A DNA stretch of 64,000 nucleotides from JAEUKH01 sp964447205 (GTDB lineage: Bacteria > Myxococcota_A > Polyangia > Polyangiales > Ga0077539). The translations under genes were made by a program, and so were the position numbers. The notes under the pieces are model-generated. The model was not told where the DNA came from. It saw only the letters and a list, made by a program, of their open reading frames with translations, and ran no database searches. Location of the stretch: positions 124,001 to 188,000 of the forward strand of contig CAYUSB010000001.1 of the NCBI GenBank assembly GCA_964447205.1, in the 5' to 3' direction. Below, piece after piece: positions 55,154 to 63,127 of this stretch (the first letter of the stretch is position 1; every line of letters begins with the position of its first letter).

Positions 55154-56227
55154 CTACCGCGCGAGAAACGCCTCGCGCAGCACGGCCTCGGCGGGTCGAT
55201 GCTCGAAGGCGAAGCCCCGAGAGCCCTCGTCTTCGTCGCCGCCCGAGCTGAACCACTTCCACGCGAAGATCCCCTGCACGCAGGGCACCCGACGAAGCGC
55301 CCGAAGCGTCGCGGCGTAGCCCAGGGACTGCAGGTCCATCTCCGGCGCGTTCGACTGCGCGACCCAGGCCCAGGGCTCGACGAGCGCCCGGGCGTCGCGG
55401 CGAAAGCCCAACTCGGTGAGCCAGACCGGACGCCCCACCCGCGCCGACAATCCCGCGTAGCGTCGCAGCGAGGCCAGCGCGGCGGCCTCCACGCCCGCCG
55501 CATCCACGAGACCCTCCACCCGCGCAAGGGGGGCGTAATGGTCGACGCCGATGACATCCAACGCGTCCCAGAACGGCACCCGCTCCACGTCGGACCACCC
55601 CGCCGCGTAGGTCAACGTGCCCGGGAAGCGCCCGCGTACGGCCGCGATCATCGCGCGCCATCGGGCGGGGACGCGGCCTGCGAGGCGGTCCATCTCGACC
55701 CCTAGGGTGAGCGCTTCGACGCGCTCCTGCGCAGCGAGCTCGGCGTAGTGGAGAGTGAGCGCGCCCCAAGCGTCGACGAGCGCCGCGGCGTCGTCGTCGC
55801 GCGGCGGATCCACGGCACCAGGCCACGCGCCGTGGACCCAGAGGTGTGGCTTGAGCAGCACCCGAAGCCCCAGCGCGTGGGCGTGGCGGATCGTCGCGCG
55901 CAGCGCCGCATCACGCTCCGCGCCGGGTCGGTCGTAGGACGTGCGCAGCGCGGTGGACGTCGGCCCCGAGAGGTACCCGAAGGGCATGACGCTCACCCAA
56001 GTCGCGCCCATCGCGCGCACCCTCGCGAGCTCCAGGCGGTCGCGCTCGGTGCCGTATCCCCGCGCACCCCGCTGTGACCAGTCATGCGCGTACGACACCC
56101 CGCGCGCGAAGCCCAAGGGGAGCGCGGCCCTCGCGGCGTCGCCCCGGGACTGCACCGCTCGCGCGCAGCGCAAGCTCGTCGCGAGCATTGCGGCGACCGC
56201 CAGCAGGCGCCTGGTCCCTGATCGCAT
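55154..56227 (-). CDS. Exported GH113-like glycoside hydrolase
   Basis: 357 residues. The N-terminus (MRSGTRRLLAVAAMLATSLRCARA) is a likely signal peptide, with a possible lipidation Cys21 in a weak lipobox. The rest is a TIM barrel of the GH113 group: GFARGVSYAHDWSQRG, GATWVSVMPFGYLSGP, LRVLLKPHLWVHGAWPG, LTLGVEMDRLAG (likely acid/base Glu) and PVWLTELGFRRDA (likely nucleophile Glu). GH113 members act on beta-mannans, and close relatives act on other glycans; the substrate here is unknown. Alanine is almost always GCG, unlike the core genes. It is on the same strand as the LD-carboxypeptidase, 179 bases away. Confidence 0.8.
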   Translation of the reverse strand: MRSGTRRLLAVAAMLATSLRCARAVQSRGDAARAALPLGFARGVSYAHDWSQRGARGYGTERDRLELARVRAMGATWVSVMPFGYLSGPTSTALRTSYDRPGAERDAALRATIRHAHALGLRVLLKPHLWVHGAWPGAVDPPRDDDAAALVDAWGALTLHYAELAAQERVEALTLGVEMDRLAGRVPARWRAMIAAVRGRFPGTLTYAAGWSDVERVPFWDALDVIGVDHYAPLARVEGLVDAAGVEAAALASLRRYAGLSARVGRPVWLTELGFRRDARALVEPWAWVAQSNAPEMDLQSLGYAATLRALRRVPCVQGIFAWKWFSSGGDEDEGSRGFAFEHRPAEAVLREAFLAR

Positions 56228-56381
56228 GGTCCCTGGTGGGGGCGCCGACCCGGGACGCGGGGCCGGATTCCTGTGAGCGTCGTCTCTCTTCGGGATCGCC
56301 ACGATCTCCCCTTTGCGCCAGTGCATCAACATGAGCGCATGGCCACGCAAACACAAACTTGAGCGGTGGGTGTCAAGCTCA

Positions 56382-56675
56382 TCACGGGGGGCGCTGGTGC
56401 GCGAAGCCGCAAAGGTCGCAACGCCGATGTGCTCGTGCGGTTGCGACAAGCCCCGTCCCCGCCCACCCCATGGGCCGCCCCGCGTCCGCAAGCCTGTGCC
56501 ACAGGAGCCGCATCACGGCCGCCAACCCCAGCGGCGTGCCGAACAACACGAGCGTCGACAGGGCGAGCGCGCACCGCACGTCGCGTGCGGCGTGGAGCGC
56601 AATGGCCGCCCATAGGCCCGGAGCGACAACTCCTGCGCCCGCCACGGGGACGTACTCCGAACTCCAGACCACCAC
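56382..56675 (-). CDS. Possible small membrane protein with CxxC tail
   Basis: 97 residues from a GTG. Two hydrophobic stretches (about 12-30 and 36-58) are followed by a basic region and a C-terminal CDLCGF. It sits in the 493 bases between the GH113-like gene and the thioredoxin-rhodanese gene, antisense to the latter's promoter region. Without homologues I cannot tell whether it is translated. If it is not a gene, this interval holds only the promoter of the thioredoxin-rhodanese gene (TATGGA, 8 bases before its ATG). Confidence 0.3.
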   Translation of the reverse strand: MVVWSSEYVPVAGAGVVAPGLWAAIALHAARDVRCALALSTLVLFGTPLGLAAVMRLLWHRLADAGRPMGWAGTGLVATARAHRRCDLCGFAHQRPP

Positions 56676-56720
56676 GGCACCGCTGGCGCCGATCGATGGG
56701 CTGCGTTATGGAGGCCCCCT

Positions 56721-57365
56721 ATGGCCGTGACCCAAGTGACGACGGCGACCTTCCGCCGCGAAGTGCTCGAGAGCCCGCTCCCTGTTCTGATCGACCTTTG
56801 GGCGGAGTGGTGCGCCCCGTGTCGCCAGCTCTCGCCCCGCGTCGAGGCGGTGGCCCAGCGACTCGAGGGCAAGCTGAAGGTCGTCAAGATCAACGTCGAC
56901 CAGAACCCCGACATCGCCCAGGCCTTCCGCGCCCAGAACATCCCCCTCCTGGTGGTGATCGTGGGAGGTCGGCCGGTCAAGACGAGCCCGGGGCTCATTA
57001 CCGAGGCCCAGATCCTGGAGCTGGTCGAGCCCTACCTGCCCGGGGCCGAGGATGAAGTGCCGGCCAGGGAGCTCCCGGGGCTGATGAAAGCGGGGCGGGT
57101 GACCGTGGTCGATCTGCGCGACGCCCCGGTGTATGCGCGGGCCCACATCCCCGGGGCCGTCAACGTCCCGATGGAGAACCTGCTCTTGTCCGTGGGCACC
57201 CTGGCCCTCGACCGCCGGGCCGTGGTGGTCTACGATCGCTCGGGGACCGAGTCGTCCCGGCAGGCCTTCGAGCTCCTCACGGGCAAGGGGCTGCCCGCGG
57301 CCATCCTCAAGGGGGGCTTCCTCGCCTGGGAGGCCGAGGGCTACGACGTCGAACGCCCGCGCTGA
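56721..57365 (+). CDS. Thioredoxin-rhodanese fusion with missing rhodanese cysteine
   Basis: 214 residues. Residues 1-108 are a thioredoxin with the redox motif WCAPC (C31, C34) and the cis-proline Pro75 in NIPLLVV. Residues about 112-212 are a rhodanese-like domain: VTVVDLRDAPVYARAHIPGAVNVP and a C-terminal LKGGFLAWEAEGY. The active-site loop reads YDRSGTESS, with Asp172 where sulfurtransferases have Cys. The rhodanese part is probably non-catalytic and may bind a partner. The thioredoxin part should be active in the cytoplasm. The 3' 59 bases overlap the convergent phosphodiester glycosidase gene. TATGGA is 8 bases before the ATG. Confidence 0.87.
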   Translation: MAVTQVTTATFRREVLESPLPVLIDLWAEWCAPCRQLSPRVEAVAQRLEGKLKVVKINVDQNPDIAQAFRAQNIPLLVVIVGGRPVKTSPGLITEAQILELVEPYLPGAEDEVPARELPGLMKAGRVTVVDLRDAPVYARAHIPGAVNVPMENLLLSVGTLALDRRAVVVYDRSGTESSRQAFELLTGKGLPAAILKGGFLAWEAEGYDVERPR

Positions 57366-58437
57366 CCATCCCCAGGAGGGCCACCCCGAGGGCCCCGATC
57401 CACCACGGTCGCCCCCCGTGGCCCCCGAGCCCCGCCGCAGCCACCGTGGTCGGGGCGCTCGGCGGGGTCCGGGTCGCGGTCTCGACCACCTCGGCCTCGC
57501 CCGGAGCCGCCTCGGGCTCAGTCCCCGGCGGCGGAGGCCCAAACGGGACCTCCTCCCGCGGGGCCTCGGGCTCGATCGGTCCGTCGAAGGCCACCCCGAG
57601 GTGCGTGGCGACGGGCCGCTCGTGCCCGTCGGCGAGGTGACTCACCAGACCGCCCTCCCCGCGGATCCACAGGGTCGACGACCCGCCCCCGTCCAGGTTG
57701 ACGGCGTCCCAGCCGCCGAACCCACGCAAGACCCGCCCCGCCTCGGCCGTGGTCATGCCCTGGTTTCGGCCCTCGCGGCCGTTGACCACCATCAGAAACA
57801 GCGTGCGCCGCAGGCGATCGGCCCCGATGATGGTGCGCGGGTTGCGCGACCGGGCGTGGCGGGGATGGACGGCCTCGACCACCTCGCCCTCCCGCAGGAC
57901 CCGCGGAGACCCGGTGACCACCTCGGAGATCCACGGGGCCGGGGCGGGCCCGAAGGTGCGCCCGCGGCTGTCGAAGAAGGCCACCTTGCCCCCCCGGGCC
58001 GAGAAGCCCACGCTCTCCCAGCAGTTGAGCCTGCGGTCGGAGTACGCGCTCGCGAAGGCCTGCCCCCCCGACATCGCGAACCCGCAGGCCGTCAGGGCCG
58101 CGTGTCGAATGTCGTAGTAGTTGGCGTTGATGGCCACCTCGACCTCGTGCCGCCGCGCGAAGCCGCTGGTGGTCTCCCATCGGTGGCCGCGCCCGGGCTC
58201 CCGAGGGCTGAGCTCCTGCTCGGCGGTGCTCACCAGCCGCAGGCCGGGTGTGTCGAGGTCGACCATCACCACGTGGTAGTCAAAGAGCCCCGAGCGACGA
58301 TGCAGGTGCCGCATGCCCACGTGCGGCCGACGCCAGGCGTCCTGGGCCTGGATTGTGGAGGTCACGCACAGGGCTGTGAGCCCCAGCCCTACGGCAGCGA
58401 CCCACACCCCCGCGCGCCGTGTGCGGGGCTGCGTCAT
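57307..58437 (-). CDS. Exported phosphodiester glycosidase (NAGPA-domain) protein
   Basis: 376 residues from the ATG at 58437 (MTQPRTRRAGVWVAAVGLGL), a signal peptide or anchor. The NAGPA domain spans about 50-290: VVMVDLDTPGLRLVS, VAINANYYD, GFAMSGGQ, RTIIGADRLRRTLFLMVVNGR and AVNLDGGGSSTLW. This family includes the enzyme that uncovers mannose-6-phosphate in animals, and bacterial exo-acting phosphodiester or glycan hydrolases. The C-terminal 90 residues are Pro/Ala/Glu-rich, then a transmembrane helix (WWIGALGVALLGMVSAG) with a basic tail. The protein is thus probably anchored at its C-terminus in the membrane with the enzyme outside. It overlaps the thioredoxin-rhodanese gene by 59 bases tail-to-tail. 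Confidence 0.87.
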   Translation of the reverse strand: MTQPRTRRAGVWVAAVGLGLTALCVTSTIQAQDAWRRPHVGMRHLHRRSGLFDYHVVMVDLDTPGLRLVSTAEQELSPREPGRGHRWETTSGFARRHEVEVAINANYYDIRHAALTACGFAMSGGQAFASAYSDRRLNCWESVGFSARGGKVAFFDSRGRTFGPAPAPWISEVVTGSPRVLREGEVVEAVHPRHARSRNPRTIIGADRLRRTLFLMVVNGREGRNQGMTTAEAGRVLRGFGGWDAVNLDGGGSSTLWIRGEGGLVSHLADGHERPVATHLGVAFDGPIEPEAPREEVPFGPPPPGTEPEAAPGEAEVVETATRTPPSAPTTVAAAGLGGHGGRPWWIGALGVALLGMVSAGVRRRSPRPPRRGSPP

Positions 58438-58523
58438 GACTGGTGGAAGGATGCGCGGAGGCGCGGGCCCTGGCAACAAATCCGACCGACCCCGCACCCC
58501 GCTCGGGGTATGCTTCTACAGCC

Positions 58524-59429
58524 ATGAACCCCGCGTACCCGCCCCCTCTGCCCTCCCCCGCCGAGCTGTCGCCCCTGGAGCTCCGGCGGATCGTCGACGC
58601 GGCCCTCGCCGAAGACCTGGGGGCGGGAGACGTGACGACCCGGGCGGTGGTTCCGCCGGACGCGGTGGCCCGGGGGCAGCTCGCGTGCCGGGAGCCCATG
58701 GTGCTGGCCGGGCTCGGGGTGGCCGCGTACGTGTTCGCCTGCCTCGACCCCAGGGTGTCCGTGGTGGCCCTGCGCCCCGACGGGTCGGCCGCCGCCCCCG
58801 GCGACGTGGTGGCCCGCATCGAGGGCCCCGCCCACGGGGTCCTCACCGCCGAGCGGGTCGCCCTCAACCTCCTCCAGCGTATGTGCGGGGTGGCCACCCG
58901 CACCCGCGAGTTTGTCCGGGCCCTTCCCCCGGGGTCGACCACCCGCATCACCGACACCCGCAAGACCACCCCGGGCCTGCGGGCCCTGGAGCGCTACGCC
59001 GTGCGCATGGGCGGCGGGGTCAACCACCGCAACGACCTCGGCTCCGCCGTCCTCATCAAGGACAACCACGTGGCCGTCTGCGGCGGAGTCTCGGCCGCCA
59101 TCGCCCGGGCCCGCCGGGTGGCCCCCCACACGGCCCGGGTCGAGTGCGAGGTGCAGTCCCTGGCCGAGCTCGACGAGGCCCTCGACGCGGGGGCCGACGT
59201 GGTCATGCTCGACAATTTCAGTGACGCCCTGGTCACCGAGGCCATGGCCCGGGTGAGGGCCCGCCCAGTCCGCCCCTTGATCGAAGCCTCCGGGGGCATC
59301 CCCGTGACCCGGGTGGCCTTCCTGGCCGCGGCCGGGGTCGATGTCCTGTCCATCGGATCGCTCACCCACGGGGCCCGGGCCATCGACATCGGCCTCGATT
59401 TTGTGATCGACGGACCATGGACGACCTAG
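58524..59429 (+). CDS. nadC: Nicotinate-nucleotide pyrophosphorylase (carboxylating)
   Basis: 301 residues. It makes nicotinate mononucleotide from quinolinate and PRPP in NAD synthesis. The QPRTase motifs are complete: EDLGAGDVTTRA near the N-terminus, NLLQRMCGVATRTREFV, TRKTTPGLRALERYAV, GGVNHRNDLGSAVLIKDNH, VECEVQSLAELDEAL and LDNFS, with EASGGI near the C-terminus. The ATG at 58524 follows a TATGCT hexamer by 9 bases. birA starts inside its last 13 bases, so the two are translationally coupled. Confidence 0.96.
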   Translation: MNPAYPPPLPSPAELSPLELRRIVDAALAEDLGAGDVTTRAVVPPDAVARGQLACREPMVLAGLGVAAYVFACLDPRVSVVALRPDGSAAAPGDVVARIEGPAHGVLTAERVALNLLQRMCGVATRTREFVRALPPGSTTRITDTRKTTPGLRALERYAVRMGGGVNHRNDLGSAVLIKDNHVAVCGGVSAAIARARRVAPHTARVECEVQSLAELDEALDAGADVVMLDNFSDALVTEAMARVRARPVRPLIEASGGIPVTRVAFLAAAGVDVLSIGSLTHGARAIDIGLDFVIDGPWTT

Positions 59430-60184
59430 TCCGATTCGTGGCCCCCGGAAGCTGGCTCGGCCGCCCGACCGCGCTCAAGGACACCACCTTGAGCACCAAC
59501 GACGACGCCCGCGACCTCATCGCCCAGGGGGCCTCGCACGGGACCCTGGTCGTCGCCGACGTGCAGACCCAGGGACGCGGACGGCGCGGGCGGACGTGGC
59601 AGAGCCGCCCCGGCGAAGACCTCACCGTGTCCCTCATCCTGCGGCCCGACCTCGCGGCGGCGAAGGCCCCCCTCCTGGCCCTGGTCACGGGCCTCGCGGT
59701 GGCCGAGGCCCTGGAGGGATTCGTGCCCGCGGCCCTGCGTCCGACGGTGAAATGGCCCAACGATGTCCGCATCGGCGGCCGCAAGGTAGCCGGGGTGCTC
59801 GTGGAGGGGTCTCTCCGCGATGGCAACCTCGCCTGGGTCATCGCAGGGGTCGGGATCAACGTCCGCGGCGAGGCCCCTCCGCCCGAGCTCGCCGGCACGG
59901 CCACCACCCTGCGGGCCGCCCGGGGCGGGCACGACCTCGACCGCGACGGGGTGCTACAGGCCGTGTGCGAGGCCTGGGAGCGCCGCCTCGATGGCCTCTT
60001 CGCCGCGGGGTTTGACTCTTTCGGCGACGCCCTCCGGGCCCGCTGCGACACCCTCGGTCAGCGGGTCACGGTCGAGGGCACCACCGGGATGGCGACCTCC
60101 ATCGCCGACGACGGAGGCCTCGTCCTGCGCACCGACGACGGGGCCGAGGTGATCGTGCGGGCCGGCGACCTGATCGAGGCCTGA
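59417..60184 (+). CDS. birA: Biotin--[acetyl-CoA-carboxylase] ligase
   Basis: 255 residues, without the N-terminal DNA-binding domain of E. coli BirA, so a monofunctional ligase. The biotin-binding motif GRGRRGRTWQS, the KWPNDVRIGGRKVAGVLVE segment and GVGINV are present. The small C-terminal SH3-like domain follows (TLGQRVTVEGTTGMATSIADDGGLVL). It attaches biotin to carboxyl-carrier proteins via biotinyl-AMP. The start overlaps nadC by 13 bases. Such nadC-birA pairs are common and make a small cofactor operon. Confidence 0.94.
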   Translation: MDDLVRFVAPGSWLGRPTALKDTTLSTNDDARDLIAQGASHGTLVVADVQTQGRGRRGRTWQSRPGEDLTVSLILRPDLAAAKAPLLALVTGLAVAEALEGFVPAALRPTVKWPNDVRIGGRKVAGVLVEGSLRDGNLAWVIAGVGINVRGEAPPPELAGTATTLRAARGGHDLDRDGVLQAVCEAWERRLDGLFAAGFDSFGDALRARCDTLGQRVTVEGTTGMATSIADDGGLVLRTDDGAEVIVRAGDLIEA

Positions 60185-60196
60185 GCGGCCTACGGG

Positions 60197-60568
60197 TCAG
60201 TTGGAGCTGCAGGCCCCCGTACCCGTGCACGTGGCCGCGCACGAGCTGCCGCAGCCCGTGATCGAGCACGAACCAGACCCCGAACAGCTCATCGAGCAGC
60301 TCCCTCCGGCGCAGCTCAGGCTGGCGGGGCCCGAGCCCGAGGCCGTCACCGAGCACCCCCCTTGCGGACAGGCGAACGCGCAGGGGGCCGACCCGGTGCA
60401 GCTGAACGAACAGCCCCGCCCGACGCAGGTGTACTCGCACGCCGCGGCGCCCGTACACAGACAGACGTTGCCCGGCGAGCAGTCGGAGTTGGCGCTGTCA
60501 GAGCAGGCCCCGAGGCCGAGGGCGAGCCCGAGCGCAGTGGCGACCGAGAAGAAGGAGCGGAAGGACAT
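60197..60568 (-). CDS. Small Cys/Gly/Ser-rich lipoprotein
   Basis: 123 residues. The signal peptide (MSFRSFFSVATALGLALGLGAC) has lipobox LGAC. The mature part has about 20 cysteines in CxxxC/CxGxxxC patterns (CLCTGAAACEYTC, CSFSCTGSAPCAFAC, CSMSCSGSGSC). It recalls the CxGxC lipoprotein at 1180 but with looser spacing. A disulfide-rich surface protein is likely. The ATG at 60580 (MVLT) is the alternative start. It is convergent with birA (12 bases). Confidence 0.7.
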   Translation of the reverse strand: MSFRSFFSVATALGLALGLGACSDSANSDCSPGNVCLCTGAAACEYTCVGRGCSFSCTGSAPCAFACPQGGCSVTASGSGPASLSCAGGSCSMSCSGSGSCSITGCGSSCAATCTGTGACSSN

Positions 60569-60620
60569 CGTGAGCACCATGGACGTAGGAGAAAGGGGAC
60601 GGAGACGCCTGGAGGAGAAC

Positions 60621-61868
60621 CTAGGTCGCCCGGGACAATGAGGTAAGCGCCCCGCGCAAGGAAGCGCCCTCCCGCGGCCGGGCGCCGGGGTCGGGGTCGG
60701 CGCAGGCCCCGAGGAAGGCCGCCCATTGGGGGTGCGGAGAGGGGCCCAGGAGCTCCAGGCCCAGGGTGCCGAAGGCGAAGACGTCGGCCCCGGGGTCGAC
60801 CCGTCCGCCCCCGCGGGACTCGGGCGGGACATACCCCGCGGTGCCTTCGAGGGCGTCGCCTTCGGCCCCGACGCGCCGGGCGAGGCCGAAATCGGTCAGG
60901 ACCGCCCGCCCGTCGGCCCGCAGGAGCACGTTGCCGGGCTTGAGGTCGCGGTGCACCCACCCCGCGGCGTGGGTGGCCTCCAGGGCCGCGGCGATGTCAA
61001 GGAGCCACGTCTCGGCCTCGGCCCGGCTGTAGCCCCCGCGGGTGATGCAGGCTCGCAGGGACAGCCCCGCGGCGTACTCCATCACCACGGCCCCGATGGA
61101 GGCGTGAAGGTCGTACACGCGCACGACGTGGGCCGAGCGGACCGAGGCGGCCACCTGGGCCTCGCCCCGGAGCCGGGCCCCGCGGTCGGCCCGGGCCTGC
61201 GGGTGGTAGAGCTTCACCGCGACCTGCCGGGCGAGGCGGGTGTCGGTGGCGAGAAACACCGCCCCGGCCCCGCCCCGGCCGAGCTCGCGCTGCAGGGCGT
61301 AGCGCCCGAAGGTGGTGACCGCGTCGGGGGAGAGCAGGGTGGCCCCGGCGTCGCCGGCCCGGGCGGGGCGGGCGAGGCGGGCGTGGCGCTCGCGGGCCCC
61401 AGGGTGATCGAGGTCGACCGCGAGGACCCGCTCGTACCAGCGCAGGGCCCCGGCCGCGTCGCCCTCCCGGGCGGCCTCGTCGCCGAGCCGGATGCGGGCC
61501 GACAAGGCCTCGGAGCCGTCGTCGTCGGCGAGCCCTGCGAGCACCCGGCGGGCGGCCTCGGCGTCGCCCCGGGCGCTGAAGAAGTCGGCCACGGAGAGGC
61601 GCTCGGCGGGGGGCAGGGCGTCGCCCTCGGAGAGCTCGCGGAGCCAGCGGAGGATGGCCAGGGCCGCGGCCCGGTCGTCGAGGTCGCGCAGGAGGGCGAT
61701 GGCCCGGCGGGCCCCGGCGGCGGGGTCGAGGCCCCGGACCTCGTCGAGGGGGTCGCGGCGCGGGGGAGGCGGGGGCGGAGGCGGGGGCGGGTCGCTCTCG
61801 CGCAGGAGCTCGTCGCCCGGAGGGGGGTCGGCGCCAAAGACGCGGCGGAGCCAGTCGCGGAATGCCAT
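60621..61868 (-). CDS. Ser/Thr protein kinase with N-terminal helical region
   Basis: 415 residues. A basic start is followed by a run of ten prolines (27-36) and a tetratricopeptide-like helical region (about 55-165). The kinase domain starts at about 188: glycine loop LGRGGAG, Lys219, HRDLKPGN (Asp308, Asn313) and DFG (Asp326). The C-lobe is short, ending about 90 residues after DFG, with GYVPPESRGGGRVDPGADVFAFGTLGLELL and then a brief helix. No transmembrane segment is seen. It lies 10 bases downstream of an FHA-protein gene on the same strand, so the reader protein and the kinase form one unit. Confidence 0.9.
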   Translation of the reverse strand: MAFRDWLRRVFGADPPPGDELLRESDPPPPPPPPPPRRDPLDEVRGLDPAAGARRAIALLRDLDDRAAALAILRWLRELSEGDALPPAERLSVADFFSARGDAEAARRVLAGLADDDGSEALSARIRLGDEAAREGDAAGALRWYERVLAVDLDHPGARERHARLARPARAGDAGATLLSPDAVTTFGRYALQRELGRGGAGAVFLATDTRLARQVAVKLYHPQARADRGARLRGEAQVAASVRSAHVVRVYDLHASIGAVVMEYAAGLSLRACITRGGYSRAEAETWLLDIAAALEATHAAGWVHRDLKPGNVLLRADGRAVLTDFGLARRVGAEGDALEGTAGYVPPESRGGGRVDPGADVFAFGTLGLELLGPSPHPQWAAFLGACADPDPGARPREGASLRGALTSLSRAT

Positions 61869-61878
61869 CGGCGGACCT

Positions 61879-63030
61879 CTACCCTCGGACTTCCAGGCGG
61901 GAGGCTCCCCACTCGACCCGGTCGCCGCGGGCGAGGAGGAAGGGCACGGCCACACGTTGGCCGTTGAGCATCACCGGGGCCGCGGGGTGAAAATGTGGGC
62001 CCTCGTCGTCGAAGCGCACCACCCCCGACCCGCCCGGGAGAGCGAAGGCCCCGGCCACCAGGAGCACCCGTCGGCCGCGGTCGAGGCCGCGATCGATGCG
62101 CAGGGAGACCGTGGCCCCGTCGTCTTCGACCCGGAGCTGGAGGTCGCTCCCGAGGCCGAGGGTATGCCCGGCCCGGAGGGGAACCTGACCGGCCAGGGGC
62201 ATCCCGTCGAGGAGGGTCCCGGCCCGCGAGCCCGCGTCGCGTACGACGAAGCCCTCGGCCTCGCGGAGGACCTCGAGGTGACGGCGCGAGACGGCCGCCC
62301 CGCGTACGATCACGTCGGCCTCGCGCCCGAGGGTGACGGGGAACTGCCCCACCAGGGTGAGGACCGACCCGTCGAGGTCGGCCTCGAAGCGTCCCCCGCG
62401 GAGCACCCGGGCCTGGTGGTCGTCGAGGCACTGCCGGGCCTCGTGGTCGTCGGGGGCCGTGGCCACCCAGTGACGCAGGGACTCCAGGGCCTTGGACCGG
62501 TCGCCCGAGCGCCAGGCCATGTCGAAGCCCTCCAGGGCCCCGCGGCGGTGCAGGGCGTGGCGCTCGGCGGCCTCGCGGGCGTCGGTGACCGACTCCAGGG
62601 AGTCGACGTCGCCCGAGAGGGTGAGGACCCGCACGATGGCCTCGCGGTCGTCGAGGAGCTGCCAGGCCCGGGCCGCCTCGCGCCAGGCGGCGAGGGACTC
62701 CAGGTCGCGGGCGCTCTCGGTGAGGCGGCGGCGCTCATCGTCCGTACGAGGCGGGACGGCCTCGAACTCGGCCAGGGTGACCAGGGCGATCCCGCGGCGG
62801 GCGGCGTCGCGGAGGTCTTCGGTGCGGGCCAGGGAGAAGGCCCGGGTATAAAAGTCGCGGCGCTCGTCGAGGGTGCGCGCAATCTCTGCGGCGCGCAGGA
62901 GCACCCGCGTCGCCTCCGCGCGATCGCCCGCGTCGACGTAGAGGCGCACCGCATCATCGACGCGCCCATCGGCTTCGGCCCGCTCGGCGGCGCGGGAGCC
63001 TCGCAACATTCTGGAGAGCCACGCCCACAT
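61879..63030 (-). CDS. FHA-domain protein with N-terminal helical repeats, partner of the adjacent kinase
   Basis: 383 residues. Residues about 10-215 are a helical, TPR-like region (DDAVRLYVDAGDRAEATRVLLRAAEIARTL; AAWREAARAWQLLDDREAIV). A forkhead-associated domain follows at about 225-300: FPVTLGREADVIV, AVSRRHLEVL and SRAGTLLDGMPL. The C-terminal 80 residues look like a second, degenerate FHA fold (LPGGSGVVRFDDEGPHFHPAAP; LNGQRVAVPFLLARGDRVEWG). FHA domains bind phosphothreonine. The shared TPR-like region and 10-base spacing tie it to the kinase downstream. It is divergent from pilB, 97 bases away. Confidence 0.88.
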   Translation of the reverse strand: MWAWLSRMLRGSRAAERAEADGRVDDAVRLYVDAGDRAEATRVLLRAAEIARTLDERRDFYTRAFSLARTEDLRDAARRGIALVTLAEFEAVPPRTDDERRRLTESARDLESLAAWREAARAWQLLDDREAIVRVLTLSGDVDSLESVTDAREAAERHALHRRGALEGFDMAWRSGDRSKALESLRHWVATAPDDHEARQCLDDHQARVLRGGRFEADLDGSVLTLVGQFPVTLGREADVIVRGAAVSRRHLEVLREAEGFVVRDAGSRAGTLLDGMPLAGQVPLRAGHTLGLGSDLQLRVEDDGATVSLRIDRGLDRGRRVLLVAGAFALPGGSGVVRFDDEGPHFHPAAPVMLNGQRVAVPFLLARGDRVEWGASRLEVRG

Positions 63031-63114
63031 AGAAACTCAATGCGTGCCCGTGATAGAACCGCCCGTCTCGTGTCCGCGGACGGCACCGTCGTCGCCGCGG
63101 CGGACACTTGTACC

Positions 63115-63121
63115 AAGGAGG
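63115..63121 (+). promoter_or_regulatory. Shine-Dalgarno AAGGAGG of pilB
   Basis: AAGGAGG with 6 bases before the ATG at 63128. It is one of the few strong ribosome-binding sites in the window and contrasts with the many starts that lack one. Confidence 0.85.
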
Positions 63122-63127
63122 CCTTTG

